Of a stretch of DNA of 64,000 nt, positions 7,791 to 15,869 are shown piece by piece; position 1 is the first letter of the stretch, and each line of letters opens with the position of its first letter. The DNA comes from Peribacillus frigoritolerans (GTDB taxonomy: Bacteria > Bacillota > Bacilli > Bacillales > Bacillaceae). Where the stretch lies: contig NZ_SMZY01000002.1 of the NCBI RefSeq assembly GCF_004358755.1, positions 434,001 through 498,000 of the forward strand, in the 5' to 3' direction. The notes beneath the pieces were generated by a model. It saw only the letters and a program-made list of their open reading frames with translations. It ran no database searches and was not told the DNA's origin. The position numbers and the translations under genes were made by a program.

Positions 7791-8924
7791 CTATTTTTTC
7801 AGTTTTAACACCTGCCCAAGATTAACCATCAGGTTCTCTGTATAGAGAGGACCTTTTTCAAGCGCCTCTTCTAATGGTACAATTCCCGGGACGATGGAAA
7901 AAACAGAACCGATTCCCTCGCCATGCACGCTTTCATACCCATCGCCGATTGACCCTGCAATCGCAATAACAGGGATATTCAGCTTTTTGGCAACTCTTGA
8001 TACACCTACAGGCGTTTTGCCGTGAATGGTTTGCCCGTCGATTCTGCCTTCACCAGTTATGACAAGATCAGCTTCCGACATGTGTTTTTCAAGCTGTACG
8101 GTTTCTATAACAATATCGGCTCCGCGCTTTAGATTCGCATTCAAAAAGGCAAGCAGCCCCGCTCCCAGTCCTCCTGCTGCACCGGATCCTTCTCTTTTTT
8201 CAACATCCATGCCCGTTTCTTTCAGAATGAGAGAAGCATAATGTGAGAGGTTCTGATCCAGTACAGCAACTGTTTCATCTGTTGCTCCTTTTTGGGGACC
8301 GAATATGGCAGACGCACCGTTTGGCCCTGTCAATGGATTATCGACATCACAGGCTACATCAATGGCTACACCTGATAATTCTTTCAGCATTCCTGAAATA
8401 TCAATTTTTGCAAGCTTTGATAAGGCGCCTCCGCCATACGGCAAGTCTGCCCCCTCTGCATCAAGGAATTTCACTCCTAGTGCCTGAGCCATGCCCATGC
8501 CGCCGTCATTCGTGGCACTTCCCCCAATGCCGATAATCAAATGCTTTGCGCCTTTTTGCACGGCATCTTTTATAAGCTCGCCAGTACCTGCAGTTGTCGT
8601 CAATAACGGATTCCTTCTTTCGGGCGGCACTAGATGAAGCCCTGAAGCAGCCGCCATTTCAATGACAGCTGTCTTCCGCTCTCCAAGCCAGCCGTATCCA
8701 GCTTCAACAGGAATTCCTAGAGGACCTGTCACGGTAAGGGAGGTAAACGTTCCGCCTGTCGCATCCACCAATGCCTGTACTGTCCCTTCTCCGCCATCGG
8801 CCATTGGAATTTTCACCGTCTGAACTTCAGGTAAGGACCGTCTTAATCCGCGCTCTATCGCTTCACATACTTCGAGCGCCGTCATGCTTTCTTTAAATGA
8901 ATCTGGTGCTATCACAATCTTCAA
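7791..8924 (-). CDS. glxK: Glycerate kinase
   Basis: 377-residue glycerate kinase of the GarK/GlxK type, phosphorylating D-glycerate with ATP for entry into lower glycolysis. Evidence: N-terminus MKIVIAPDSFKESMTA, GGEGTVQALVDATGG near 46-60, IGIGGSATNDGGMGMA near 130-147 and VITGEGRIDGQT near 285, all hallmarks of the family; length is standard. It ends a unit of CdaR-type regulator, GntP-type permease and kinase, the usual arrangement for glycerate or sugar-diacid use. It lies 12 bp after the permease gene, so the two are co-transcribed. Confidence 0.93.
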   Translation of the reverse strand: MKIVIAPDSFKESMTALEVCEAIERGLRRSLPEVQTVKIPMADGGEGTVQALVDATGGTFTSLTVTGPLGIPVEAGYGWLGERKTAVIEMAAASGLHLVPPERRNPLLTTTAGTGELIKDAVQKGAKHLIIGIGGSATNDGGMGMAQALGVKFLDAEGADLPYGGGALSKLAKIDISGMLKELSGVAIDVACDVDNPLTGPNGASAIFGPQKGATDETVAVLDQNLSHYASLILKETGMDVEKREGSGAAGGLGAGLLAFLNANLKRGADIVIETVQLEKHMSEADLVITGEGRIDGQTIHGKTPVGVSRVAKKLNIPVIAIAGSIGDGYESVHGEGIGSVFSIVPGIVPLEEALEKGPLYTENLMVNLGQVLKLKK

Positions 8925-8936
8925 CTCTTTCAGCTC

Positions 8937-10205
8937 CTATCCGAACAGTTTTAATACGCCAAATATTAAGGCAGAGATGACCGCCAGTGTGAATCCGACC
9001 AGAGATTCATAGGGAATCAGCTTCATTCTTTCTTTCATTCCCATAAAAACACTTCCTCCTGTTGCGTGAAAGAAGCTCCCGTGGGGAAGATGGTCAAGCA
9101 CTGTAGCACCCGCATGCACCATAGCTGCTCCCGCAAGACCGGAAATCCCGATTTCCATGATTGTTGGAGCAAATACACTGCTTGCTACTGCTGTGCCCGC
9201 TGTTGTCGAAGCAGTAGCCATTGACATGAAAATTCCTGATGCCGGAGCCAGAATAAATGCCGGCAGTCCGGAAGCGTTCAAACCTGCTACAATAACATCC
9301 TTAAGACCTGAATTCGCAATAATACCTGCAAGCGTCCCTGTTCCGATAAGCATGATCGCAACACCAGACATTTTCAAAAGCCCTGAAGTGGCAAAATCGG
9401 TTAAACGGATAACGTTCTTTGTCGCGATTGCTCCAATCACGCCCCCAAGAGGCAAAGCGATAATCGGATCGACCGCAATATCAAAAATCGGTCTTAATGC
9501 AAGCAATAGGATGGCCGCAAGCGGACCGCTGATTGCCGCTGCAAAAGAAGGCAGTTGGCCGTCATCCTGAGACGAAATTTCTTCAGCTTTTACCTGTTCA
9601 CCTTTTAATACCATTCTTTTAGCCAAAATATATGTGACAATGACACCAAAAACAGCAGGAATGATGCCAGCTGCCATCACGGATGTAAGCGGCACGTCAA
9701 ATGCATCTGCTGCCGCAATCGTATTTGGATTTGGAGACATGATATTTCCTGCTTTCCCTCCCCCGATCATCGCAAGCAAAATCGCCGGCTTAGAGAGCTT
9801 GGCTCTTTGTGCAATTGCTAGAGCGATCGGTGCAACGGTAATTACAGCCACATCTATAAAGACACCAACCATTGTTAAAAGCATCGTTGCTATTACGAGG
9901 GCAAGCAGTGAGCGCTTTTCACCTATTTTATTTATGATTGTATCTGCGATCACTGAGGCAGAACCTGACTCAATCAGCACGCCTGCAAGAACGCCTGCAG
10001 CTAAAATTCTTAGAACAGCCGGCGTGATATCCTTTGCGCCGGTGATCATTAATTCTACGGTTTCCGTCAGGTTGACTCCCCCAAGAAGGCCGCCTGCCAG
10101 CGCGCCAGCCATCATGCCGTATGCTGGAGGAACTTTCTTTAAGATGAGAACGATTGCAACAATCAGTGCACACACTGCACCGAAAGCGCTTACTTGAATA
10201 TCCAT
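8937..10205 (-). CDS. GntP-family permease (probable glycerate importer)
   Basis: 422-residue polytopic membrane protein with many hydrophobic segments and GntP-family traits such as GGGKAGNIMSPNPNTIAAADAF and the C-terminal GATVLDHLPHGSFFHATGG. The ATG at 10205 (MDIQVSAFG) follows an AAAAAGGGGGAATCACC ribosome site; an upstream in-frame start at 10244 would have none. GntP proteins are proton symporters for gluconate and related sugar acids. The neighbouring glycerate kinase makes glycerate the likely substrate here; that assignment is inferred. Confidence 0.87.
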   Translation of the reverse strand: MDIQVSAFGAVCALIVAIVLILKKVPPAYGMMAGALAGGLLGGVNLTETVELMITGAKDITPAVLRILAAGVLAGVLIESGSASVIADTIINKIGEKRSLLALVIATMLLTMVGVFIDVAVITVAPIALAIAQRAKLSKPAILLAMIGGGKAGNIMSPNPNTIAAADAFDVPLTSVMAAGIIPAVFGVIVTYILAKRMVLKGEQVKAEEISSQDDGQLPSFAAAISGPLAAILLLALRPIFDIAVDPIIALPLGGVIGAIATKNVIRLTDFATSGLLKMSGVAIMLIGTGTLAGIIANSGLKDVIVAGLNASGLPAFILAPASGIFMSMATASTTAGTAVASSVFAPTIMEIGISGLAGAAMVHAGATVLDHLPHGSFFHATGGSVFMGMKERMKLIPYESLVGFTLAVISALIFGVLKLFG

Positions 10206-10243
10206 TGGTGATTCCCCCTTTTTGAGTAATTCAATTATTATCA

Positions 10244-10259
10244 TTGTAACCGCTTACTA
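10244..10259. promoter_or_regulatory. Candidate cre site before the permease
   Basis: On the minus strand TAGTAAGCGGTTACAA matches the 16-position CcpA consensus WTGNAANCGNWNNCAW with one mismatch, about 40 bp upstream of the permease start. Suggests catabolite repression of glycerate uptake. Confidence 0.45.
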
Positions 10260-10283
10260 ATAAGGAATCATTGTCACAGATGA

Positions 10284-10348
10284 CAAAAAAAGAAGGCAAT
10301 AATCGGACTTAATTGTGCAAATGCACAGCTTAAGTCACCATTATTGCC
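10284..10348 (-). terminator. Long hairpin terminator overlapping the end of the regulator gene
   Basis: A 54-nt inverted repeat, GGCAATAATGG.. pairing with ..CGATTATTGCC, with inner arms TTAAGC.. and TGTGCA/TGCACA, followed on the minus strand by seven T. It begins inside the last codons of the CdaR-type gene and includes its stop. Confidence 0.75.
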
Positions 10349-11430
10349 GCATAAAGGGTCATCAAATCCAGCGTCTTCCGGGGATTATAGGATGTTATTT
10401 CTTCTATTTTATCAAGCCGGTATCTGAGAGTGTTTCTATGGATAAACAGCTCTTCAGCTGTTTTATTCATGTCTCCGTCAAACTGAATGAATGCTCTTAA
10501 GGTATGCAGCAGCTCTCCATTTCGGTCTGAACGCAGAAATTTGTTCATCGTATGATTAAATAGCTCATGTTTCGTTTCGTCTTTCTTATTTCGGAGCAGA
10601 ACGGGAAGCGCCAAATCTGTATATGTGTAAAAATAACCCTCAGCACAGTGTTTTCTTGCAGCATCCAGGGTTTCTTTTGCACTCTCATAAGAAAGTGATA
10701 CACCAAAAAATCCTTCGTATTGATAACCAAGGGCACCGTAAATACCAAAATCCATTCTTAACAGCATTTCATTCATTTTATCCGGAATAACAGATGACTG
10801 AACAGCTTTGCTTTCTACCAGCCAGACAATCTCTGCAGCAGAAGTTGTTACGATTAAATCATTTTTTCCGGCTTTAAGCTCCAATTCTCTCATAAAGAGC
10901 TGCCTCTTCTTTAGGGGAATTTCTTCAGGAAGGCGAAAAAGAGCAGCCTGTCTTTTGGCGGAAATGTTCAGATTCAGGCGTACTGCCCGTTCTTTAAACT
11001 CAGCTGTCTGCTGATCACCGCCTTTTAGGAGCTGAATGAGCGTTTCTTGCTTTAATGCTTCATTCCACCGCATTTGATCAGATAAATAAGCTTGTTCTAT
11101 TGTAAGCTCAGCCGCCATTTTGACAAGCTCTCCAAACGGAGCGACAACTGATGGATCACCTGTGATGCCGATCACGCCGATTAACTCCTGATGAAAAAAA
11201 ATCGGCAAATTGACTCCCTGCTTCGTTCGCGGATAATTTCTGCTGTCCTGCTCTGTAAAAACAACTTTTTCACCTGTCTGCAAAACCTTCAGTGCTCCGT
11301 GATGTTCATCCCCAAGCCGTGCATGATCACCGGAGCCGATTAAGATTCCATCCTTGTCCATGACATTGACATTGTAAGGAATAATGGACATCGTTCTTGC
11401 TACAATCTCTTTTGCGAGTTTTTCATTCAT
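10330..11430 (-). CDS. CdaR-type sugar-diacid/glycerate regulator
   Basis: 366 residues. The N-terminal sugar-diacid recognition domain (about 1-135) starts LAKEIVARTMSIIPYNVNVMD and contains VIGITGDPSVVAPFGELVKMA. A middle GGDEF-like/PucR segment follows, with a C-terminal PucR-type HTH near 305-360 (MNKTAEELFIHRNTLRYRL). It matches CdaR/YsfB proteins that activate glycolate or glycerate genes. It sits directly upstream of, and co-oriented with, the permease and kinase, and a strong hairpin separates it from them, so the structural genes probably use their own promoter. Confidence 0.9.
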   Translation of the reverse strand: MNEKLAKEIVARTMSIIPYNVNVMDKDGILIGSGDHARLGDEHHGALKVLQTGEKVVFTEQDSRNYPRTKQGVNLPIFFHQELIGVIGITGDPSVVAPFGELVKMAAELTIEQAYLSDQMRWNEALKQETLIQLLKGGDQQTAEFKERAVRLNLNISAKRQAALFRLPEEIPLKKRQLFMRELELKAGKNDLIVTTSAAEIVWLVESKAVQSSVIPDKMNEMLLRMDFGIYGALGYQYEGFFGVSLSYESAKETLDAARKHCAEGYFYTYTDLALPVLLRNKKDETKHELFNHTMNKFLRSDRNGELLHTLRAFIQFDGDMNKTAEELFIHRNTLRYRLDKIEEITSYNPRKTLDLMTLYAAIMVT

Positions 11431-11510
11431 TCCAGTTTCACCTGCTGATCGTTTTCTTAAATTCTATCATTCAAAGAACAAATGGCAATTATTCAATTTT
11501 TCCAAAAAGA

Positions 11511-11538
11511 TGAAACTTTCCGCCTATTAAGTCGTATA
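11511..11538 (+). promoter_or_regulatory. SigW promoter of yuaF-floT
   Basis: TGAAAC (11511-11516), exact 16-bp spacer, CGTATA (11533-11538): a perfect match to the SigW consensus. The B. subtilis yuaFGI operon is a known SigW target, so sequence and prior knowledge agree. Confidence 0.93.
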
Positions 11539-11597
11539 AGTAAGTGGGACCCAAAGAAAGGAGATTTTTCCAAAAAAGAAAGAGAGAGGGTGATAAC

Positions 11598-12128
11598 TTG
11601 TTTGGTTACCCGATTGAAACCATTTATTTAATCGGACTGATTATTGCCGGAAGCTTGACCTTGCTGTTTGTCTTTTTTGGAGACGCCATAGAAGGCATCA
11701 CCGAAGGTATTCCGTTTTTAAGTCCGACGCTTGTCCTCGCATTTATGACATTCTTTTTTGCATGCGGATACATTCTTGAGATGACCGCCCTGTTTTCAAT
11801 GTTTCTTACTGTACTCATTTCCATCATCAGTTCAGCAATTCTAGTTACTCTGCTTCACATCTTTGTATTCGTTCCGCTTTCTTCAGCAGAGGAATCCCTT
11901 TCTTATCATGAATCAGAGCTTAAAGGCCGTGTCGGCCATGTGATTATATCCATCCCGGTTGACGGATTCGGTGAAGTGCTGCTCTCTAGCAGTGTCGGCT
12001 CGATCTCTAAAACAGCCGCAAGCTTTGATAATACCCCGATCCCAAGCGGAACAAAGATTTTAGTCATTGAAAGCAAAAACAGCATCGCATTCGTCACATC
12101 GTACCAGCCATTTGAAGACACACTTTAG
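11598..12128 (+). CDS. yuaF: NfeD-like membrane protein YuaF
   Basis: 176 residues. N-terminal hydrophobic segments (about 5-25, 45-65 and 70-100) are followed by a soluble beta-rich OB-like NfeD domain (GRVGHVIISIPVDGFGEVLL onward). The TTG at 11598 is chosen: it follows GAGAGGGTGATAAC and gives MFGYPIETIYLIG, matching the family N-terminus; the GTG at 11544 would add a charged extension. It is 11 bp upstream of floT. In B. subtilis YuaF works with flotillin in membrane-domain organisation under SigW control. Confidence 0.9.
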   Translation: MFGYPIETIYLIGLIIAGSLTLLFVFFGDAIEGITEGIPFLSPTLVLAFMTFFFACGYILEMTALFSMFLTVLISIISSAILVTLLHIFVFVPLSSAEESLSYHESELKGRVGHVIISIPVDGFGEVLLSSSVGSISKTAASFDNTPIPSGTKILVIESKNSIAFVTSYQPFEDTL

Positions 12129-12139
12129 GGGGACACATT

Positions 12140-13663
12140 ATGACCATGCCAATTATCATTGTTTTATGTATTGTCTTTTTCATTCTTATTGCTTTAATCG
12201 CCGTATTTGTCACGAAATACCGGACAGCAGGGCCAGATGAGGCACTTATTGTAACGGGAAGCTATCTTGGCGCCAAAAACGTCCATACAGATGAAAACAG
12301 CAACAAGATCAAAATTGTCCGCGGCGGCGGAACGTTCGTGCTGCCTGTCTTTCAGCAAGCAGAACCGCTCAGCCTGCTTTCAAGCAAACTTGATGTATCG
12401 ACGCCTGAAGTCTACACCGAGCAGGGAGTTCCTGTCATGGCAGATGGAACGGCGATCATTAAAATCGGCGGTTCCATCGGAGAGATTGCTACAGCTGCTG
12501 AACAATTTCTCGGGAAATCAAAAACAGACCGCGAGCAGGAAGCGCGTGAGGTTCTAGAAGGCCACCTCCGCTCGATTCTCGGCTCAATGACCGTTGAGGA
12601 AATCTATAAAAACCGTGAAAAGTTCTCTCAGGAAGTACAGCGCGTGGCCTCTCAGGATCTGGCGAAAATGGGGCTTGTCATTGTATCCTTCACCATTAAA
12701 GATGTCCGTGATAAGAATGGTTATCTAGACTCTTTAGGAAAACCTAGAATTGCGCAGGTCAAGCGCGATGCTGACATTGCAACAGCTGAAGCTGAAAAAG
12801 AAACCCGCATTAAACGGGCACAAGCATCAAAAGAAGCGAAGAAATCAGAGCTTGAGCGTGCAACGGAAATTGCTGAGGCGGAGAAGCTGAATCAGCTGAA
12901 AATGGCTGAGTACCGAAGAGATCAGGATACGGCAAAAGCAAACGCCGATCAGGCTTATGACCTTGAAACAGCTAAAGCAAGGCAGCATGTTACCGAACAG
13001 GAAATGCAGGTTAAAATCATCGAGCGTCAAAAACAAATTGAACTTGAAGAAAGAGAAATTCGGCGCCGCGAACTTCAGTATGATTCTGAAGTGAAGAAAA
13101 AAGCAGATGCAGACCGCTACTCCGTTGAACAGGCCGCAGCTGCTGAAAAAGCAAAACAGCTTGCAGATGCCGATGCAAATCAATATCGAATTGAAGCACT
13201 GGCGCGGGCGGAAGCTGAACGAATCCGCATGGACGGATTAGCAAAAGCCGAAGCACAGCGCGCACAAGGGGAAACAGAAGCGGAAGTCATCCGCCTGAAA
13301 GGGATAGCTGAGGCTGTTGCCAAAGAAAAAATTGCCGAAGCATTCGAACAATACGGCCAGGCTGCGATTTTGGATATGATCGTGAAAATGCTGCCTGAAT
13401 ACGCAAAGCAAGTTGCAGCTCCGCTTTCCAACATTGATAAAATTACAGTCGTCGATACCGGCGGCAGCGGGGAAAACAGCGGCGCCAATAAAGTCACCAG
13501 CTATGCGACTAACCTGATGAGCTCCCTTCAGGAGAGTCTGAAGGCATCCTCAGGCATTGACATAAAAGAGCTGATTGAAAATTATTCCGGCAAAGGCAAT
13601 ATTAAGCAAAGCATCGATCAGCTTTCATTAAATCAAAAGAAAGCGACAGATCCAAAAGAATAG
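12140..13663 (+). CDS. floT: Flotillin-like protein FloT
   Basis: 507 residues. An N-terminal membrane hairpin (about 4-25) is followed by a PHB/SPFH domain (about 28-200) and a long Ala/Glu/Lys-rich coiled coil (about 215-400, repeated AEAEK, ERQKQIELEEREIRRRE) with EA-repeat character. The C-terminus holds YAKQVAAPLSNIDKITVVDTGG, typical of flotillins. FloT scaffolds functional membrane microdomains and helps maintain envelope integrity. Second gene of a SigW-driven operon; no third yuaI-like gene follows, a terminator comes instead. Confidence 0.95.
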   Translation: MTMPIIIVLCIVFFILIALIAVFVTKYRTAGPDEALIVTGSYLGAKNVHTDENSNKIKIVRGGGTFVLPVFQQAEPLSLLSSKLDVSTPEVYTEQGVPVMADGTAIIKIGGSIGEIATAAEQFLGKSKTDREQEAREVLEGHLRSILGSMTVEEIYKNREKFSQEVQRVASQDLAKMGLVIVSFTIKDVRDKNGYLDSLGKPRIAQVKRDADIATAEAEKETRIKRAQASKEAKKSELERATEIAEAEKLNQLKMAEYRRDQDTAKANADQAYDLETAKARQHVTEQEMQVKIIERQKQIELEEREIRRRELQYDSEVKKKADADRYSVEQAAAAEKAKQLADADANQYRIEALARAEAERIRMDGLAKAEAQRAQGETEAEVIRLKGIAEAVAKEKIAEAFEQYGQAAILDMIVKMLPEYAKQVAAPLSNIDKITVVDTGGSGENSGANKVTSYATNLMSSLQESLKASSGIDIKELIENYSGKGNIKQSIDQLSLNQKKATDPKE

Positions 13664-13672
13664 ACCTTCAAG

Positions 13673-13699
13673 ACGCTTGGAAACCATCCAAGCGTTTTT
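13673..13699 (+). terminator. Intrinsic terminator after floT
   Basis: ACGCTTGGA / TCCAAGCGT stem, 5-nt loop, T-run. Confidence 0.9.
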
Positions 13700-13768
13700 A
13701 CTTTGCAGGGAAAATGATTTAATCAAATGGGAATGTCTATAAACATCATGTCTGCATCGTTTTTAGAC

Positions 13769-13866
13769 AAAAAAAGATGGCATGCTGTTTTCAGCATGCG
13801 CAAGCAGGAAGAGGTGTCTTACAAATATGAGGATTATGAGATAAGCATCTTCCTCATAAGACATAC
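13769..13866 (-). ncRNA. Candidate structured small RNA
   Basis: Minus-strand transcript predicted by eye. An outer inverted repeat TGTCTTATGAGGA (from 13863) pairs with TCCTCATA..TAAGACA (to 13815) around a short loop. Then comes a second hairpin GCATGCTG-AAAA-CAGCATGC (13799-13780) followed after 4 nt by a run of seven T, a terminator-like end. No convincing ORF or clear promoter is seen. It lies between the floT and yjcZ-type terminators. Could instead be a stand-alone terminator plus a chance palindrome. Confidence 0.3.
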
Positions 13867-13955
13867 TATTCATCCTTCTATTTGTTCGCATGTGTGTTTG
13901 TCCAAGACGCGTAAATTTTGTCGAAAATCAGCAAACTCCCTAATGCATAATATGT

Positions 13956-13989
13956 AAAAAAGGAGCCCCTGATTTTCATCAGAAGCTCC
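13956..13989 (-). terminator. Intrinsic terminator of the YjcZ-type gene
   Basis: GGAGC..TCTGAT-GAAA-ATCAG..GCTCC hairpin followed by T-run on the minus strand, 10 bp after the stop codon. Confidence 0.85.
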
Positions 13990-13998
13990 CGGCTATGA

Positions 13999-14103
13999 TT
14001 AGTATCCGCCGTTGCCGCCGTAGAATGAAGCTCCTACGATGATTAATAGAATAAATAATACGACCACTAGCGCGAAGCCATTGTTGTTTCTTCCATCAGA
14101 CAT
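13999..14103 (-). CDS. YjcZ-family sporulation micro-protein
   Basis: 34 residues beginning MSDGRNNNGFALVVVLFILL and ending GASFYGGNGGY. The short polar N-terminus, single hydrophobic helix with (V/L)FILLIIVGAS and Tyr/Gly-rich tail are the YjcZ family pattern, known in Bacillus as tiny membrane proteins made during sporulation. GGAGGAAGAGAA precedes the ATG, and a terminator follows. Monocistronic. Easily missed because of its size. Confidence 0.88.
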   Translation of the reverse strand: MSDGRNNNGFALVVVLFILLIIVGASFYGGNGGY

Positions 14104-14194
14104 TTCTCTTCCTCCATTTCACCTCTTAGTCACTTTCCTTATCACAATATGTAAAATGATAGTTTATTGATATAGGACAAGAGTGGAGTTTACT

Positions 14195-14228
14195 AAAAAA
14201 CCCTCAAATGCCCTAAGTACATTTGAGG
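14195..14228 (-). terminator. Intrinsic terminator of the PepSY gene at 14239
   Basis: CCTCAAATG / CATTTGAGG stem with 9-nt loop and T-run on the minus strand. Confidence 0.88.
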
Positions 14229-14238
14229 ATTCATGCGA

Positions 14239-14793
14239 TTAATCTTCGTCTTCCCATTCTGTTTTCAGAACATTTCCGGTTTCTGCTGAAATTTCGACTT
14301 CTGCATCTTTGCCGTTTTCACCCTGAATCTCAAAGCTGTAGACTGCTTTTCCGTCTTCATTCTCAAGCTCAGCTTCTTCAACCGTTCCTTTTGCCTCTTT
14401 TAATGCGATTTTCCCTGCTTCCTCCAAACTGATTTTTATCTGTTTAGAATCTACATTTGAATCATCGCTGTCATCATCCTGATTATCGTCCTGTTTCTTT
14501 TTCGTGATTTCGCCTGAGTCCGCATTTACGTGAAAATCATAGTCTTTTCCGCCTGACTTCACTTCAATGTCATATAACCAGACACCTGATTCGCGCTCTA
14601 GCTCCATTTCTGAAATGCTGCCTTTTTGTTCGTTCAGGACGATTTCTTTCGCCTTCTCGTAGCTGATTTTCAGATCTTGCTCTGCTGCCTTTTTCTCTGC
14701 CTGGGCACGGTCATTCGGTCCGATAAATTGTGATCCTGCCCCAATTCCGCCAATGACAAGTGCTCCTGTTAATAATGCTGTTGTTAATTTCAT
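14239..14793 (-). CDS. Secreted or membrane-tethered protein with two PepSY domains
   Basis: 184 residues. The signal-like N-terminus MKLTTALLTGALVIGGIGAG is followed by two PepSY repeats (about 40-100 and 118-180), each with the (E/A)KxI(V/A)L..E pattern and ending NADSGEITK or SAETGNVLK, separated by an Asp-rich linker (QDDDSDDSNVD). PepSY domains are thought to restrain proteases or sense cell-wall state. It lies downstream of a second PepSY gene and a two-component system resembling B. subtilis ykoG-ykoH with ykoI/ykoJ, so it may be an output or feedback partner of that system. Confidence 0.85.
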   Translation of the reverse strand: MKLTTALLTGALVIGGIGAGSQFIGPNDRAQAEKKAAEQDLKISYEKAKEIVLNEQKGSISEMELERESGVWLYDIEVKSGGKDYDFHVNADSGEITKKKQDDNQDDDSDDSNVDSKQIKISLEEAGKIALKEAKGTVEEAELENEDGKAVYSFEIQGENGKDAEVEISAETGNVLKTEWEDED

Positions 14794-14927
14794 GTTTTAA
14801 TCCTCCTTGTTTTTCTCTTGCACCCTTATCTTAGACCTCTAAAATGATAATAGAGAGATAGAAACATTAGAAAACGATGAGAAAATCATGAAAAGCATAT
14901 CATTTGGGCCTATCTATCCTCTCACAA

Positions 14928-14962
14928 TAAAAAAACACCTTCTGATACAATCAAAAGATGTT
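14928..14962 (-). terminator. Intrinsic terminator after the PepSY gene at 14964
   Basis: AACATCTTTTGAT / ATCAGAAGGTGTT stem followed by a T-run on the minus strand; separates the two PepSY genes into different transcripts. Confidence 0.8.
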
Positions 14963-14963
14963 T

Positions 14964-15665
14964 TCAGTCTTCTTCATTTTCAATGGCTACAGATAAAATT
15001 ATACCTGTAAACGCGTCAATTTGGATGGTTGCTTCCTGCTGTCCTGATTCAATTTCGACTTCATAAAAAACACTGCCATCCTCTTCTTCTAAATCAATAT
15101 CTTCTATTTTCCCTTTCACTTCAGCCAACGCGATTTTTTTCGCTTGTTCTTCTGTCAATTTGACAGGCTGTTTGGTTTTTTCAATGCTGCTTTTATCCTC
15201 TGACGTAATCTCACCGCTGTCAGCATTCATTTCTACTTTAATTTCTTCTGTTTTTGTCAGCAATGTGATGCTGTAGGTTTTTCCCTGTAAAGTCATAGTC
15301 TGAACGTTCCCGCTGTAGGTTTCCTCTGCAAGCTTTTTCGCTTCTGCTTGTGACAGTGCCGGTTCTTTCTCACTTTCAAGATCTGCTTTCTTTACCTGCT
15401 TCAGGTTCTGAATGCTGCCAGTTGCGGCTTCTACTTCGAGCGTATATAGTCCCTTCTTTTCTTCAAGCTCCACCTGATAGACTTCTCTTCCATCTAATTT
15501 AGTTAACACCATTTCTTTAATTGTTCCCGTATAGTGCGCTTCTACTAGATTTCGGGCTTCTGCTTCTGTTACCTTCACATCACCCTTCTTGGCAGAAGCA
15601 ATACTGAAGATTCCTATGACGCCAATGATTACAATCACACTGATGATGGTCCATTTTCTGTTCAT
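14964..15665 (-). CDS. Membrane-anchored protein with three PepSY domains
   Basis: 233 residues. An N-terminal membrane segment (WTIISVIVIIGVIGIFSIAS) is followed by three PepSY repeats starting near VTEAEARNLVEAHY (about 33), LSQAEAKKLAEETY (about 105) and LTEEQAKKIALAEV (about 173), each closing with a (A/D)SGEI-like turn. Similar in kind to YkoI/YkoJ of Bacillus. A ~130-bp dispersed repeat separates it from the kinase gene upstream, so it may have its own promoter. Confidence 0.87.
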   Translation of the reverse strand: MNRKWTIISVIVIIGVIGIFSIASAKKGDVKVTEAEARNLVEAHYTGTIKEMVLTKLDGREVYQVELEEKKGLYTLEVEAATGSIQNLKQVKKADLESEKEPALSQAEAKKLAEETYSGNVQTMTLQGKTYSITLLTKTEEIKVEMNADSGEITSEDKSSIEKTKQPVKLTEEQAKKIALAEVKGKIEDIDLEEEDGSVFYEVEIESGQQEATIQIDAFTGIILSVAIENEED

Positions 15666-15732
15666 GATTCCCTCCTATTATGCATCCCATGAAATCATCT
15701 TACCTCTTCAAGATTAAAACTTCATGAGAAAT

Positions 15733-15862
15733 GAGAAAAGCCGAATCGCCTTTTTAGCGCAGGCATGACAGATAAGGATTCGGCAGAAAAGGCGCTTTTT
15801 GCCAATACTTTCGGAGCCGTTCTGGCCAAGGAGCCTGAGCGATTCCGCTCGCCATCGAAGCG
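15733..15862. repeat. Dispersed ~120-bp nested-hairpin element, copy A
   Basis: Shares AGATAAGGAT(T/C)CG, AAAGGCGCTTTTTGCCAATAC and GTTCTGGCC(A/G)AGGAG with copies at 38462 and 53682. Outer arms AATCG..CGATT and inner arms GGATTCG..CGGAGCC can pair. It fills most of the gap between the kinase gene stop and the PepSY gene. Confidence 0.85.
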
Positions 15863-15869
15863 CAGAATT

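Noticed and set aside
13727-13957. Plus-strand frame of 76 codons after floT
   Set aside because: No SD, crosses the floT-distal hairpins, and composition is not protein-like; the region is better explained as structured non-coding DNA.
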